NCBI GenBank assembly: GCA_003215435.1
Contig: QCKJ01000008.1
Span: forward strand, 1-64,000
Source of the DNA: Prochlorococcus sp. AG-409-M05
GTDB taxonomy: Bacteria > Cyanobacteriota > Cyanobacteriia > PCC-6307 > Cyanobiaceae
Direction: 5' to 3'
DNA: 64,000 nucleotides
Made by a program: the position numbers and the translations under genes. Within the stretch, counting starts at the first letter, position 1, and the number at the start of each line of letters is the position of its first letter. The notes under the pieces are model-generated. The model did no database searches. It was not told the origin of the DNA and was given only the letters and a program-made list of their open reading frames with translations. Positions 9,855-18,015 of the stretch are shown here, in pieces.

Positions 9855-10102
9855 TGAAAGACCTCTCACATATTGAATTAATATGGCCAGACGGAAAAAC
9901 AACAATAGAGAGTCTCGGCTCGGATTGGCTTAATGCAGCACTAAACGCTAATATCGAAATTCCTGTAGGGTGTCTTAAAGGAAGCTGCGGTGCCTGTGAA
10001 ATTGATGTTAATGGTAGGACAATTAGAGCTTGTATATCAAAAATAGATATACAAGATGGTTCAAAAATAAATATTGATTTTACATCAGATCCATATTGGT
10101 AA
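9854..10102 (+). CDS. 2Fe-2S plant-type ferredoxin-like protein
   Basis: The 82-residue protein has IPVGCLKGSCGACEIDVNG, that is Cys-x4-Cys-x2-Cys, and a fourth Cys about 16 residues later in RACIS, the ligands of a plant-type [2Fe-2S] ferredoxin fold. Canonical photosynthetic PetF is longer (about 97 aa) with a wider spacing before the last Cys, so this is a divergent, small ferredoxin. Its ATG shares one base with the cobQ stop (TAATG), so translation is coupled. The context suggests electron supply to cobalamin metabolism, which is inference. Confidence 0.85.
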   Translation: MKDLSHIELIWPDGKTTIESLGSDWLNAALNANIEIPVGCLKGSCGACEIDVNGRTIRACISKIDIQDGSKINIDFTSDPYW

Positions 10103-10153
10103 AATTGTCCATAAAACATATTTTAATACCAGATATATTATCTCTTAATTCCA

Positions 10154-10642
10154 CTAGTTAAACAAAGGTACAAATCTATTATACATAATTTGATAGACAT
10201 TACTTCCCCACATAAATATCAGAATAACTATTAGCATCTTTATTGGTAAAGGGAATTTTAATCTATTTTTTCTAACAGAGTTAACTAATGTCAAAACTAA
10301 CAGAATGCTATATAAGAAACCTATTATCACACCTAACCCCTTACCGATCAACAATACAAACGTAACCTCCATAAGTATTTGAGAAATCAAAAGTTTTAAG
10401 TATGAATCAAGCAAATTTATTGTTTGTTTATTAGCTTTATATACGTATCTTGAAATTAGAGGAATCATTAAACAGATAATAAAAAAAATTGGAAAATATA
10501 ATGTGGGTAATGGTCGCTTTTCCATTACGCTTATCATTAAAGTATTAACTTTTAGTAAGTTGCCCGTTATGAATATACAGCTGATCAGAAATATGGGTAA
10601 TAAGTTGATCTTAATTTCCGGGAGTGATTTTAGCTTTGACAT
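10154..10642 (-). CDS. Hypothetical membrane protein, about four spans
   Basis: I do not recognise it. The product is very hydrophobic, with segments LLPIFLISCIFITG, LYFPIFFIICLMIPLIS, a long span around LGVIIGFLYSILLVL and a C-terminal LIVILIFMWG, suggesting four or so membrane helices and short basic loops. I use the second Met (MSKLKSL) at 10642; an in-frame Met three codons upstream is possible. It converges with the ferredoxin gene, separated by 51 bases. Base composition is more AT-rich than the neighbouring cobQ gene. Confidence 0.6.
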   Translation of the reverse strand: MSKLKSLPEIKINLLPIFLISCIFITGNLLKVNTLMISVMEKRPLPTLYFPIFFIICLMIPLISRYVYKANKQTINLLDSYLKLLISQILMEVTFVLLIGKGLGVIIGFLYSILLVLTLVNSVRKNRLKFPLPIKMLIVILIFMWGSNVYQIMYNRFVPLFN

Positions 10643-10727
10643 AATTAGCATATATACACAGATATCTTGCCTAGCATTTGCTTGCTAGTCTCTCTTTGAG
10701 AATAAACTTTAAACAAACACAACCCTG

Positions 10728-10796
10728 GTGATCCCTTATGATCACTAAGTATGTGATCTGTCTATGGATTAATGATTACAGCTCACAATCGATCAC
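10728..10796. promoter_or_regulatory. Cluster of alternating GTGATC/GATCAC half-sites
   Basis: GTGATC at 10728-10733, GATCAC at 10740-10745, GTGATC at 10753-10758 and GATCAC at 10791-10796 lie in a gap between two divergent genes. The middle two form a perfect inverted repeat with a 7-base spacer. This could be an operator for the 97-aa protein gene at 10885 or for the divergent membrane protein gene. The binding factor is unknown. Confidence 0.4.
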
Positions 10797-10884
10797 TTGC
10801 CATTTAGTAGCCTAGTTGCGTAAATAGATAAGCACAAAATAGCTTAGTCTCCAATCAGACAACCAATCTATGTCCCTTTGATCT

Positions 10885-11178
10885 ATGAACCTCTTTGATT
10901 ATTTACATTTTCTCGAGCCCGTTCAAGAAAATGTTTCAAAGGTATATTCAACTACCTCCGGCATAATTACTGTGGTTCTTGTCCTATGGGCATTGAATAT
11001 TTTGGTTAGTTTAACCCAAAGGACATTTTCTACAGGGCGTGCCGTTGGTTCATTTTATAGAAATTACCTTCATAGATACACGAGTATCTTTTCAAATAGC
11101 TTATCAAAACTAATAAAAAAGAAAGAAATCCAAACACAAGATAATACTGCAAAGAATCCCATGAGTGCTTTAAGGTAG
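10885..11178 (+). CDS. Small conserved-type membrane protein, 97 aa
   Basis: I do not recognise a named family. A single strong hydrophobic segment (SGIITVVLVLWALNILVSL, about residues 27-46) is followed by a basic region with many Tyr, Arg and Lys residues, so a positive-inside anchor with a cytoplasmic tail is likely. The ATG at 10885 follows a short plus-strand leader with the half-site cluster upstream. It converges with the SDR gene at 11234. Confidence 0.6.
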   Translation: MNLFDYLHFLEPVQENVSKVYSTTSGIITVVLVLWALNILVSLTQRTFSTGRAVGSFYRNYLHRYTSIFSNSLSKLIKKKEIQTQDNTAKNPMSALR

Positions 11179-11233
11179 CCTTTTATATATCTATACACCT
11201 TGTTGACCAAATAATTCAATTAATAGAATATAT

Positions 11234-11941
11234 TTATTTTTCGAGATTACAATTTACTTTTATTTCAAAAGGTACTGAACTATTTGGAAGCTGTAGTAAA
11301 AGAGATGTTATTGAAGCTATATCTTCAGGCTGACTCATTTCTTCCTTTCTGATTATATTAACTTCTGAGGCCATCTGAGTGTTTACCCAGCTAGGACATA
11401 TTGCTGTGACTCTGAGTCCTTTGTTCCAGCCTTGATTCCTAATTGTCTGGCACAATCCCATTAGAGCAAACTTACTTACGCTGTATCCAGCCAAGTTTCC
11501 TTTCGAACGAATACCACTCATAGATACTAGAACTATTACTCTTGAATTATCTGATCTAATTAATTCATTCCATGCTTCTTTAATTAGATACCAAGGTCCT
11601 TTTACATTTGTTTCCCATAGATCATTTATATCTTTCTCTTCATGAGAATCAAATAAAAATGGTGTCTTCTTAAATATACCTGCACAGTTTATTATCGTGT
11701 CAAACTTTTTGAACTTAGATATTGTGTTATTTATCCAAATTTTTGCAGACTCTGGCTGATTAGCGTCATATCTGCTAATCAGTATTTGTTCATTAGATCC
11801 TTTTTTAGGTTCGAGTTCTGTTCCAATCATCATCTTTGGATCTCTAACCCCCAAGCTTATTCTATGTCCATCTTTTAGTGCACGTTTTGCTATCGAGTAT
11901 CCAATACCACGATTTGCACCACTTATAAGGATAGTTCGCAT
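11234..11941 (-). CDS. Short-chain dehydrogenase/reductase
   Basis: The 235-aa protein is a classical SDR: cofactor motif SGANRGIGYSIAK at the N-terminus, NCAG near residue 85, an active Ser in VLVSMSGIRS and the catalytic YSVSK (YxxxK). It reduces or oxidises a carbonyl or alcohol with NAD(P)H; the substrate cannot be named. The length fits a compact SDR. It ends 3' to crtL on the same strand with a 61-base gap, so cotranscription with crtL is possible but not evident. Confidence 0.88.
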   Translation of the reverse strand: MRTILISGANRGIGYSIAKRALKDGHRISLGVRDPKMMIGTELEPKKGSNEQILISRYDANQPESAKIWINNTISKFKKFDTIINCAGIFKKTPFLFDSHEEKDINDLWETNVKGPWYLIKEAWNELIRSDNSRVIVLVSMSGIRSKGNLAGYSVSKFALMGLCQTIRNQGWNKGLRVTAICPSWVNTQMASEVNIIRKEEMSQPEDIASITSLLLQLPNSSVPFEIKVNCNLEK

Positions 11942-12002
11942 TGAGATAGAGAATTTATTTGATTATATTAGTTCACCTTTATTCTGTAACGATAACATAA
12001 AT

Positions 12003-13301
12003 CTATCTATTAGTTGTTCCCCTTACTGGCTTAATGAACCTCCATAGTAATTTCAACTCCCTTCCATGCATTATCATTAGTCCAAGCTTTACATCCCAGT
12101 CTGCCTTTACAAACATTTTCCACATTGCTTTTACTAAGTCTTGAACATTAAGAGTGTTAGTTAGAAAACCATACCAATCTTCTTTTTTTAGTCCAAAAAA
12201 GCTTATAAAAAAACTTCTTAGAAGCGGTTCATCAAAACGCATTAATTTTTCTAAACCAAATTGATATAAAGCCTGTTTCCGTCTTAATTCACGAGGCCAA
12301 AGGGTTGACCATCCAACCTCCGCTAATTCTGCTGGTGAGGCTGTTTTTTCCTTCATTTTTGATGATAAAGCTTTAGCGAGTAATGGGGCTCTCCTTAACA
12401 TGCCACCAACCATATAACCAGAAGCAGGGTGAACCATTGCGGCAGCACCACCAAAACCCAATATTGGCTGATCTAAATTTGGCAAAGGCATGTTCATTGG
12501 TAAGTAAAGCCCGATCTCTTCATGTTCCATTTTTGTAAGTATTAATCCTCTACTTTGTAATCTTTTCTGAAGCCTTGCTCTTAAGGTATCTTCGGACAAA
12601 GGTGGGAATAATCCAAGTGATGTTTCTTCCAGAAAGTAACTTCCTCCCCCCATATCCATAGCATATAAAAAAGTTGGTGGTTCTTTCCTCTCTTCCTGTG
12701 TTAAGTGATCGCAGCGATAATCCATTAAAACAAATTGTCCCTTTTCAAGGGGTGGCTTATTAAATTGTCCTACTATTCCATAACAAGTCTGAACAGCAAC
12801 AGGGGGCTCATTATTATTTGATTTTAGAAATACTGGCTTATACCCTGTCGCATCGATTATAATTCTTGCTTTAAACTCTCTGCCATCAGTTGCTATTACT
12901 GTGCTTTGTGTGTTGTCTATTTGTAGTTCTTTAGCAATACCTTTATGCCAGGTAACACCTCCCATCTCGCACTCTTTTAACCAATGTCTTTGAAGTTTTA
13001 CTTTGTCAAATAGACCATAATCTAGTCCATGTCTTGTTAAGTCATTAGATATGTCTTTTGGATCCTTACTTCCTTTACCAAAGTAACTCACGGTGTTTTG
13101 CCAACGATGTTCAAGTAAATGGCCTAGGCCAAGTTCGTCAACTTCTTCACCCCAGATTCCGTAGGTATAGGGCCAGGGTTCTCTATGGTCTTTCGAAGCC
13201 AACACAGCAATGCTTGTGCCTTCGTTTGATAAAGCTGCTGCTATAGCTAGTGCTCCAGGGCCTGCTCCGAGAATTAAAACTTCAGGCGATCCATTGTTCA
13301 T
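12003..13301 (-). CDS. crtL: Lycopene beta-cyclase, CrtL type
   Basis: The flavoprotein (432 aa) starts VLILGAGPGALAIAAAL (FAD Rossmann motif) and has PWPYTYGIWGEEVDELGLG, a WQNTVSYFG stretch, FLEETSLG, and the FGGAAAMVHPASGYMVGG motif, all shared with the CrtL lycopene cyclase of Synechococcus. CrtL cyclises lycopene ends to beta-ionone rings, giving beta-carotene. Prochlorococcus also carries a related epsilon-cyclase, so epsilon activity cannot be excluded by reading alone; the YGIW and EETSL pattern favours beta. A short ORF lies just upstream on the same strand. Confidence 0.9.
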   Translation of the reverse strand: MNNGSPEVLILGAGPGALAIAAALSNEGTSIAVLASKDHREPWPYTYGIWGEEVDELGLGHLLEHRWQNTVSYFGKGSKDPKDISNDLTRHGLDYGLFDKVKLQRHWLKECEMGGVTWHKGIAKELQIDNTQSTVIATDGREFKARIIIDATGYKPVFLKSNNNEPPVAVQTCYGIVGQFNKPPLEKGQFVLMDYRCDHLTQEERKEPPTFLYAMDMGGGSYFLEETSLGLFPPLSEDTLRARLQKRLQSRGLILTKMEHEEIGLYLPMNMPLPNLDQPILGFGGAAAMVHPASGYMVGGMLRRAPLLAKALSSKMKEKTASPAELAEVGWSTLWPRELRRKQALYQFGLEKLMRFDEPLLRSFFISFFGLKKEDWYGFLTNTLNVQDLVKAMWKMFVKADWDVKLGLMIMHGRELKLLWRFIKPVRGTTNR

Positions 13302-13316
13302 GCTCAGAGAAGCCTA

Positions 13317-13406
13317 TTAACTACGATGAATTCCACCACCTGCACCGATGCGCCCGCTACAGGATCCGTCAAACTCTTTATGTGGTATAGATCGTGCACC
13401 TTGCAT
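13317..13406 (-). CDS. Candidate 29-residue protein upstream of crtL
   Basis: A short ORF starts MQGARSIPHKEFDGSCSGRI and ends AGGGIHRS, 29 residues, stopping 15 bases before the crtL start. Its bases are about half G+C by hand count (44 of 90), clearly above the surrounding AT-rich gap, and the other frames lack a good start-stop pair. That composition suggests a coding or structured RNA constraint. Whether it is translated is unknown. Confidence 0.35.
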   Translation of the reverse strand: MQGARSIPHKEFDGSCSGRIGAGGGIHRS

Positions 13407-13576
13407 CCTGGGTCACAGCCATAGAGATTACAGTGATTTGCACCATATGTTTCACTCTTTACAAAGGACATCTTTTTTATTCAAACTAAGTGAGGGGTTT
13501 GAGCGGGTTCTATCGGTATAGCTAATATTCAAAGAAATAACGTTTGGCTTGGTAATGTGGTGCTTGGGAGATGGTT

Positions 13577-13876
13577 ATGGAAATATTAGTTTTTTTACTT
13601 TCAATAGCATTATTTTTAGGATTAATTATTATCAGACCCAGGCTTTCTGTCTCTAATGGCCATCCAATGTATTTGGTATCTTGTAGAACTGAATGGTCGT
13701 TTCATTGGTGGGGGCTTTTTCGACGAGGCAGCTTGTTTGGTTTTTACTCTCTAGAAAATGCGTCTCAACTCATTACAACATTACATCCAGAACTTAACTT
13801 TCTCGCATCATCAGAAAGCCTCAATATTGCTCGGGACATAATTATCCGCGATTGCAAAAAACTTAATTCTAATTAA
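13577..13876 (+). CDS. Hypothetical protein with N-terminal anchor, 99 aa
   Basis: I do not recognise it. The N-terminus MEILVFLLSIALFLGLIII is a signal anchor, followed by a Trp-rich segment around EWSFHWWGLFRRGSLFG and then a soluble C-terminus. I chose ATG 13577 because GGGAG (13566-13570) stands six bases before it; the in-frame ATG at 13571 would directly abut that site. It reads divergently from crtL and ends 8 bases before the POR-like gene, so it is probably cotranscribed with it. Confidence 0.6.
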   Translation: MEILVFLLSIALFLGLIIIRPRLSVSNGHPMYLVSCRTEWSFHWWGLFRRGSLFGFYSLENASQLITTLHPELNFLASSESLNIARDIIIRDCKKLNSN

Positions 13877-13884
13877 AATTTCAC

Positions 13885-14907
13885 ATGAGTAAATATCCAA
13901 CCAGAAATGAAAAAGTTAGAACTATCCTCCTTACGGGAGCTTCTTCAGGAATAGGTTATCAGGCTTCTATTAGACTTTTAAAATCAGGTAACAAATTAAT
14001 ATTGCCCTGCAGGGATGCATCTACAGCAAAAGAAACAAAAGCTAAGCTAGTCTCTTTAACAGGAAGTGAATCAGTTTCTACAATTGTATGTGACTTGGCT
14101 GACTTAAAAAGTATAGAGACTATGGCTTATAACCTTAAAAATTCTGAGAACAATATAGATACTATTGCTCTAAATGCAGGTTTACAATATACCGGCTCAA
14201 AAAAAGTTCTTCGATCAGTCCAGGGCTTTGAATTAACAATAGCAGTGAATCATCTTGCAAACCAGGCAATTGTTGAGTTACTTCTACCATTACTTTTGAA
14301 ATCTGCAAACCCAAGAGTAGTAATAACTTCTTCAGAAGTACATGATCCTACTAGCGCAGGAGGTTCCATTGGTCAGCCAGCAGGACTTGGGGGTTTGGCT
14401 GGAATAAAATCTGATAAAAACTTTGAAATGATAGATGGAACATCAGCATTTAATGCTGATAAAGCATATAAGGATAGCAAGCTGTGTAATATCTTATTTG
14501 CACGTCAATTATCAAAAAAATTAAATGAGATTGGCAATGAGATGCCAGTGATTGTTTGGGCACCTGGTTTAGTTATCCCACCAGTTAAGAAGAGTTTTTT
14601 TAGGTATAGTAGGCAATATAATGAACTAGGACAAAGGATTTTTGGATTTATAGCTAGAGATATTTTAAGAATCACCGAGAATGTAGGCAGAGCTGGAGAT
14701 ATACTTAAGAAAATTTGTATTAGACCAGAATTTAACCAAGCTGGATTCAGTTTTTATAGTAATAAACTTATTGCACCTGGTAGGTATAGGTTAGTGGAAT
14801 CCAGCACTAGTGCAGAAGCAAAGGATTTAGAAGTATCATGCAAACTATGGTTATACAGTTCAAAGCTATTAGAACTACAAAAAGGTTGGGATAGTTATAT
14901 CATTTAA
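13885..14907 (+). CDS. SDR related to light-dependent protochlorophyllide reductase
   Basis: The 340-aa protein has the cofactor motif LLTGASSGIGYQA, LNAGLQ, and ADKAYKDSKLCN with the SDR Tyr and Lys; the latter stretch is nearly identical to that of protochlorophyllide reductase (POR). A GLGGLAG loop also resembles POR. However, where POR has PGC with a conserved Cys just after the active site, this protein reads WAPGLVIPP, and several later blocks diverge. I therefore call a POR-family SDR of unknown substrate rather than POR itself. It is full length and follows a small membrane protein gene by 8 bases. Confidence 0.75.
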   Translation: MSKYPTRNEKVRTILLTGASSGIGYQASIRLLKSGNKLILPCRDASTAKETKAKLVSLTGSESVSTIVCDLADLKSIETMAYNLKNSENNIDTIALNAGLQYTGSKKVLRSVQGFELTIAVNHLANQAIVELLLPLLLKSANPRVVITSSEVHDPTSAGGSIGQPAGLGGLAGIKSDKNFEMIDGTSAFNADKAYKDSKLCNILFARQLSKKLNEIGNEMPVIVWAPGLVIPPVKKSFFRYSRQYNELGQRIFGFIARDILRITENVGRAGDILKKICIRPEFNQAGFSFYSNKLIAPGRYRLVESSTSAEAKDLEVSCKLWLYSSKLLELQKGWDSYII

Positions 14908-14935
14908 TGTCTTTACACAGTGTATGTAATAAAAA

Positions 14936-15970
14936 CTATTCGTACTCTTTAACTACATTGACTGTGCGCGTAGGGAATGCGAAATCTATTTTTTTATCTT
15001 CAAATTCACGTATAATTTCTAAGTTTATATCTTGCTGAGCTTTCATTGCTTTTTTATATTCCTTTGTAGTTATATAGTATACAAATTCTATATTTAGACT
15101 GCTATCACCAAAGCCTACAAAATGACATCTATCAAACTTTGCATAATCCGTATTATCTATAATTAATTTTATGATATCCGGTATCGTCTTCATTAGTGTA
15201 TAAGGAGTAGAGTAGACTACTCCTATGGAATGAACAAGTCTTCTACTTTCCATCTCCGCATAATTAGATATCACTCCTTTAGTTAATAGGCTATTACTCA
15301 TAACGATTATTTCTCCATTTAGACTTCTAAGTTTTGTGGACCTGACTCCTACCCTTTCTACTGTTGCCCAGATATTATTTACATTTATAAACTGTCCATT
15401 TTGGAATGGTTTGTCTAATAGAATAGTTATGTATTCAAAGAACTCTTGAACTGGGTCTTTTAATGCTAAGCCTGCTCCAATTCCTCCTGCACTAAGTAAT
15501 GCCCATAATGCAGCCATTTGTACGCCGATATTTTGCAAATAAAAGATAAAACCAATTCCCCAGATTAAAGCCCTTACCATTGGCCCAGCTGAATTCAACA
15601 TTGTACTAACAGCTGGGTCATCAATACGAAGTGACGCTGTTTGGACCAATCTAATAGCAACTTTATTTGCAAACCTTACAATTATTATTAGGAACAATAG
15701 TTTGAATAATGATAATCCCGCATTGTCAATTTGATTCTGGATTGGCAGTATTTGCCATGCAACTGTAGAACTTATCAGCCAACCTATTGGTTTGATTGTT
15801 GATATTGCTGAATTTACAATATAGTCATCAGTTTTGGATGCAGTCTTTGAAACAAGTCTCCCAAGAATAGAACGAGCAACTCTAGCGAGGATGATTGATA
15901 AAAAGATACCAATTAAAAGTACAGCTAATGCTGTCAGTGCAGTTGATGACCAATTTTGCATATTTTGCAT
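14936..15970 (-). CDS. MscS-family mechanosensitive ion channel
   Basis: The 344-aa protein has several N-terminal membrane spans, the glycine- and alanine-rich pore helix LLSAGGIGAGLALKDPVQEF (about residues 160-180), and the soluble beta domain with NGEIIVMSNSLLTKGVISNY, which are MscS hallmarks. MscS channels release solutes on hypo-osmotic shock. It is somewhat longer than E. coli MscS (286 aa), with an extra N-terminal span. It converges with the POR-like gene, with a 28-base gap. Substrate selectivity is not predictable. Confidence 0.9.
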   Translation of the reverse strand: MQNMQNWSSTALTALAVLLIGIFLSIILARVARSILGRLVSKTASKTDDYIVNSAISTIKPIGWLISSTVAWQILPIQNQIDNAGLSLFKLLFLIIIVRFANKVAIRLVQTASLRIDDPAVSTMLNSAGPMVRALIWGIGFIFYLQNIGVQMAALWALLSAGGIGAGLALKDPVQEFFEYITILLDKPFQNGQFINVNNIWATVERVGVRSTKLRSLNGEIIVMSNSLLTKGVISNYAEMESRRLVHSIGVVYSTPYTLMKTIPDIIKLIIDNTDYAKFDRCHFVGFGDSSLNIEFVYYITTKEYKKAMKAQQDINLEIIREFEDKKIDFAFPTRTVNVVKEYE

Positions 15971-16062
15971 TTTTAATAATTATAATATTTATTTTATTTT
16001 GACCGAGAAATCTGTGATTATCCACCCGTTCCGCAGTTATGTCTTGAATCTAAAAGATTATC

Positions 16063-16605
16063 TCATTTGCCTTTAATAAGAATACTGATTTCTTTGAATT
16101 CTTTTCTTTCAGAGGTTCTACACAACTCAAATATAACGGCTTCTGTCGTTGTCAATATTGCCCCTGATTGACTCATCCTTTTAATCGCTACCTTATGGTC
16201 TATTTCATGTCGGCTTGACATCGCATCAACAACGACATACACCATAAAGCCGCTTTCAAGGAGATCAATCACTGTTTGTTGTACACAAATATGAGTCTCT
16301 ACACCGCAGATAATAAATGAATCTGTATCTTTACTTATGATATCCTCAATAAAGTTTTTATTACCTAGACAGCTAAAAGATAGTTTCTTAATACATTTAC
16401 CATTGACTCTCTTAGCTATATCTACAACAGTTGATCCAAGTTTAGTGGGATTTTGCTCTGTGTAGTGACTCTTAAAGCCCAATATTTTAGAAGCCTCTAG
16501 GAGTTTCTTTGTGTTATTTATAAGAATATTTTTGTTCTCAACAAGAGATAGCAATTTCTCTTGATAGTCTATTGCAATTATTGAGATTGTCTGTTCTTTT
16601 TTCAT
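16063..16605 (-). CDS. Isochorismatase-family cysteine hydrolase
   Basis: The protein of about 180 aa starts with IAIDYQEKLL (catalytic Asp) and has FIICGVETHICVQQT with the nucleophile Cys (cis-peptide motif GVETH) followed by helices typical of the isochorismatase fold. Members hydrolyse isochorismate, nicotinamide or amides; the substrate is unknown here. I start at ATG 16605 (MKKEQTISI); a Met ten codons upstream would add residues unlike the family. It stands alone between MscS and the fur-type gene. Confidence 0.8.
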   Translation of the reverse strand: MKKEQTISIIAIDYQEKLLSLVENKNILINNTKKLLEASKILGFKSHYTEQNPTKLGSTVVDIAKRVNGKCIKKLSFSCLGNKNFIEDIISKDTDSFIICGVETHICVQQTVIDLLESGFMVYVVVDAMSSRHEIDHKVAIKRMSQSGAILTTTEAVIFELCRTSERKEFKEISILIKGK

Positions 16606-16765
16606 GGGAAATTTAAATGAATAATTTGTAAACACTAATTCGAATATTACTGTAACTATTCACTGCAAGCATTTATACGAAATCAAGACGATTACAGAAT
16701 TTTCGCATTTATTGCCTCTCACTCTCATTAGAGACTACTATTGAGAAGAAGGTTTTGCATTACCA

Positions 16766-17224
16766 GTGCCTCAATTTTCTCCTTTGCCTAAATCATCGCA
16801 ACCACTTGAGAAAGGATTGCATAAGGACGGCAGAAGACTGACGCCACAAAGACTTAGAGTTTTACATCTATTTGAGGACCTTGGCTCTGGTAGGCACTTA
16901 AGCGCAGAAGATGTTCATCATAAGTTGGTAGAATCAAATACGAAAGTTTCTCTAGCAACCGTTTACAGGACATTACGACTGCTCGTAGAAATGGGCTTTC
17001 TTCACCAATTAGAACTAAGTGAAAATGGACATCGATTCGAATTAGCCAATGATGATCACCCCGACCATCACCATTTAGTCTGTATCAGGTGCGGTCGTAC
17101 TGAGGAGTTTGAATGTGATGAAGTATTAGAAGCCGGTAAACTTGCGGCTGAGAGAATAGGGTTTCAACTTGTTGAATCTACACTAAATGTTCGAGCAATA
17201 TGTCCTTCATGTACGCCTAAATAG
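16766..17224 (+). CDS. Fur-family metal-responsive repressor
   Basis: The protein (152 aa) has the winged-helix segment RLTPQRLRVLHLF and LATVYRTLRLLVEMG, followed by the metal-binding DHPDHHHLVCIRCG and a C-terminal CPSC, giving two CxxC pairs. This is the Fur/Zur/PerR family, which represses uptake or oxidative stress genes with a metal co-repressor. Which metal it senses is not decided by sequence; the two CxxC pairs are the structural Zn site found in Zur and many Fur proteins. It starts at GTG 16766; no ATG fits better. Confidence 0.88.
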   Translation: MPQFSPLPKSSQPLEKGLHKDGRRLTPQRLRVLHLFEDLGSGRHLSAEDVHHKLVESNTKVSLATVYRTLRLLVEMGFLHQLELSENGHRFELANDDHPDHHHLVCIRCGRTEEFECDEVLEAGKLAAERIGFQLVESTLNVRAICPSCTPK

Positions 17225-17466
17225 AACCATTCTAATTTCCATTTTCTTACTTAACTTAAATATTGATCTATATGTTCTAATATAATAAGAGAAGAAAGTA
17301 TAGATAACTTTGTTACTAATATTAGTTTTAAAGGTGCTTAATCTTATCATCATCATCTTTTCGGAAAGCATTAATAATCTTATAAAAAGAAAATAATAGA
17401 TTCTTTATTTTATTTCCGAACCAACACTCTAAAATAAACTACGTTTAAAAAGCTAATTATTCTGTC
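17225..17466. other. Intergenic gap after the Fur-family gene
   Basis: These 242 bases are AT-rich and hold no ORF of note, tRNA or convincing hairpin. The gap marks the start of a run of small unrecognised genes. Confidence 0.5.
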
Positions 17467-17640
17467 ATGCCATCTGAAATTATAGCTGTTGCTTTTGGAG
17501 AAATAGATATCTCAAAAGGAACAATATATTTGATTGTCTTTTTAACGGTATTTATGTTTTCTGCTGTAGGTATCAGTACCCTGAGGTTATTCAGTTTTAG
17601 CGATACAGACTCTGAAAACGAAAAGAATAATGATAACTAA
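17467..17640 (+). CDS. Small membrane protein, 57 aa
   Basis: I do not recognise it. The ORF from ATG 17467 reads MPSEIIAVAFGEIDISKGTI, then one strong hydrophobic span (IYLIVFLTVFMFSAVGIST) and ends in an acidic, Asn-rich tail. It resembles the size of small photosystem or cytochrome subunits but I find no match to any I know. Coding evidence is the sustained hydrophobic span in one frame and a clean stop. Confidence 0.5.
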   Translation: MPSEIIAVAFGEIDISKGTIYLIVFLTVFMFSAVGISTLRLFSFSDTDSENEKNNDN

Positions 17641-17668
17641 TTTAAAATAAAATCTTTTAATTAATTAT

Positions 17669-17842
17669 TTAACGAAGCTTCCTTTTACTATCAGAGCAGT
17701 CAGGAAAGTAATGACCGGATATTGACCATAGCTCACGAGATGAAGATGCTTTAATTATTTCCGAGTAAGTTATAGTAGTATTTTTAGCATTATTTGCAGG
17801 TTGAAAATCATTTAGAATCTTTGAATATGTATTGGATTTCAT
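17669..17842 (-). CDS. Candidate small soluble protein, 57 aa
   Basis: An ORF from ATG 17842 encodes MKSNTYSKILNDFQPANNAK followed by a Ser-rich segment and ends with GHYFPDCSDSKRKLR. No motif or family is recognised. The polar composition, basic end and a weak AGGGATT element 8 bases upstream make it plausible, but nothing proves translation. It converges with the preceding 57-aa membrane protein ORF. Confidence 0.4.
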   Translation of the reverse strand: MKSNTYSKILNDFQPANNAKNTTITYSEIIKASSSRELWSISGHYFPDCSDSKRKLR

Positions 17843-18015
17843 AACTTTAATCCCTTTTTTATGATAAAAGCGCTAAATCAGAGTAAGTCGATAGCTATAA
17901 ATACTTAATTAACAGGGATTACCCTCTTTGCCTCTTGATTTGAGGCATTAAAGTATGTTCTGATTCATTTAAAATAATTTGTGAGCAAAAATGATTATAA
18001 AGATATAGAGATACT

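Noticed and set aside
17915-17947. Two adjacent small hairpins (AGGG/CCCT and TGCCTC/GAGGCA)
   Set aside because: Stems of 4 and 6 bp with no T-run on either strand are too weak to call a terminator.
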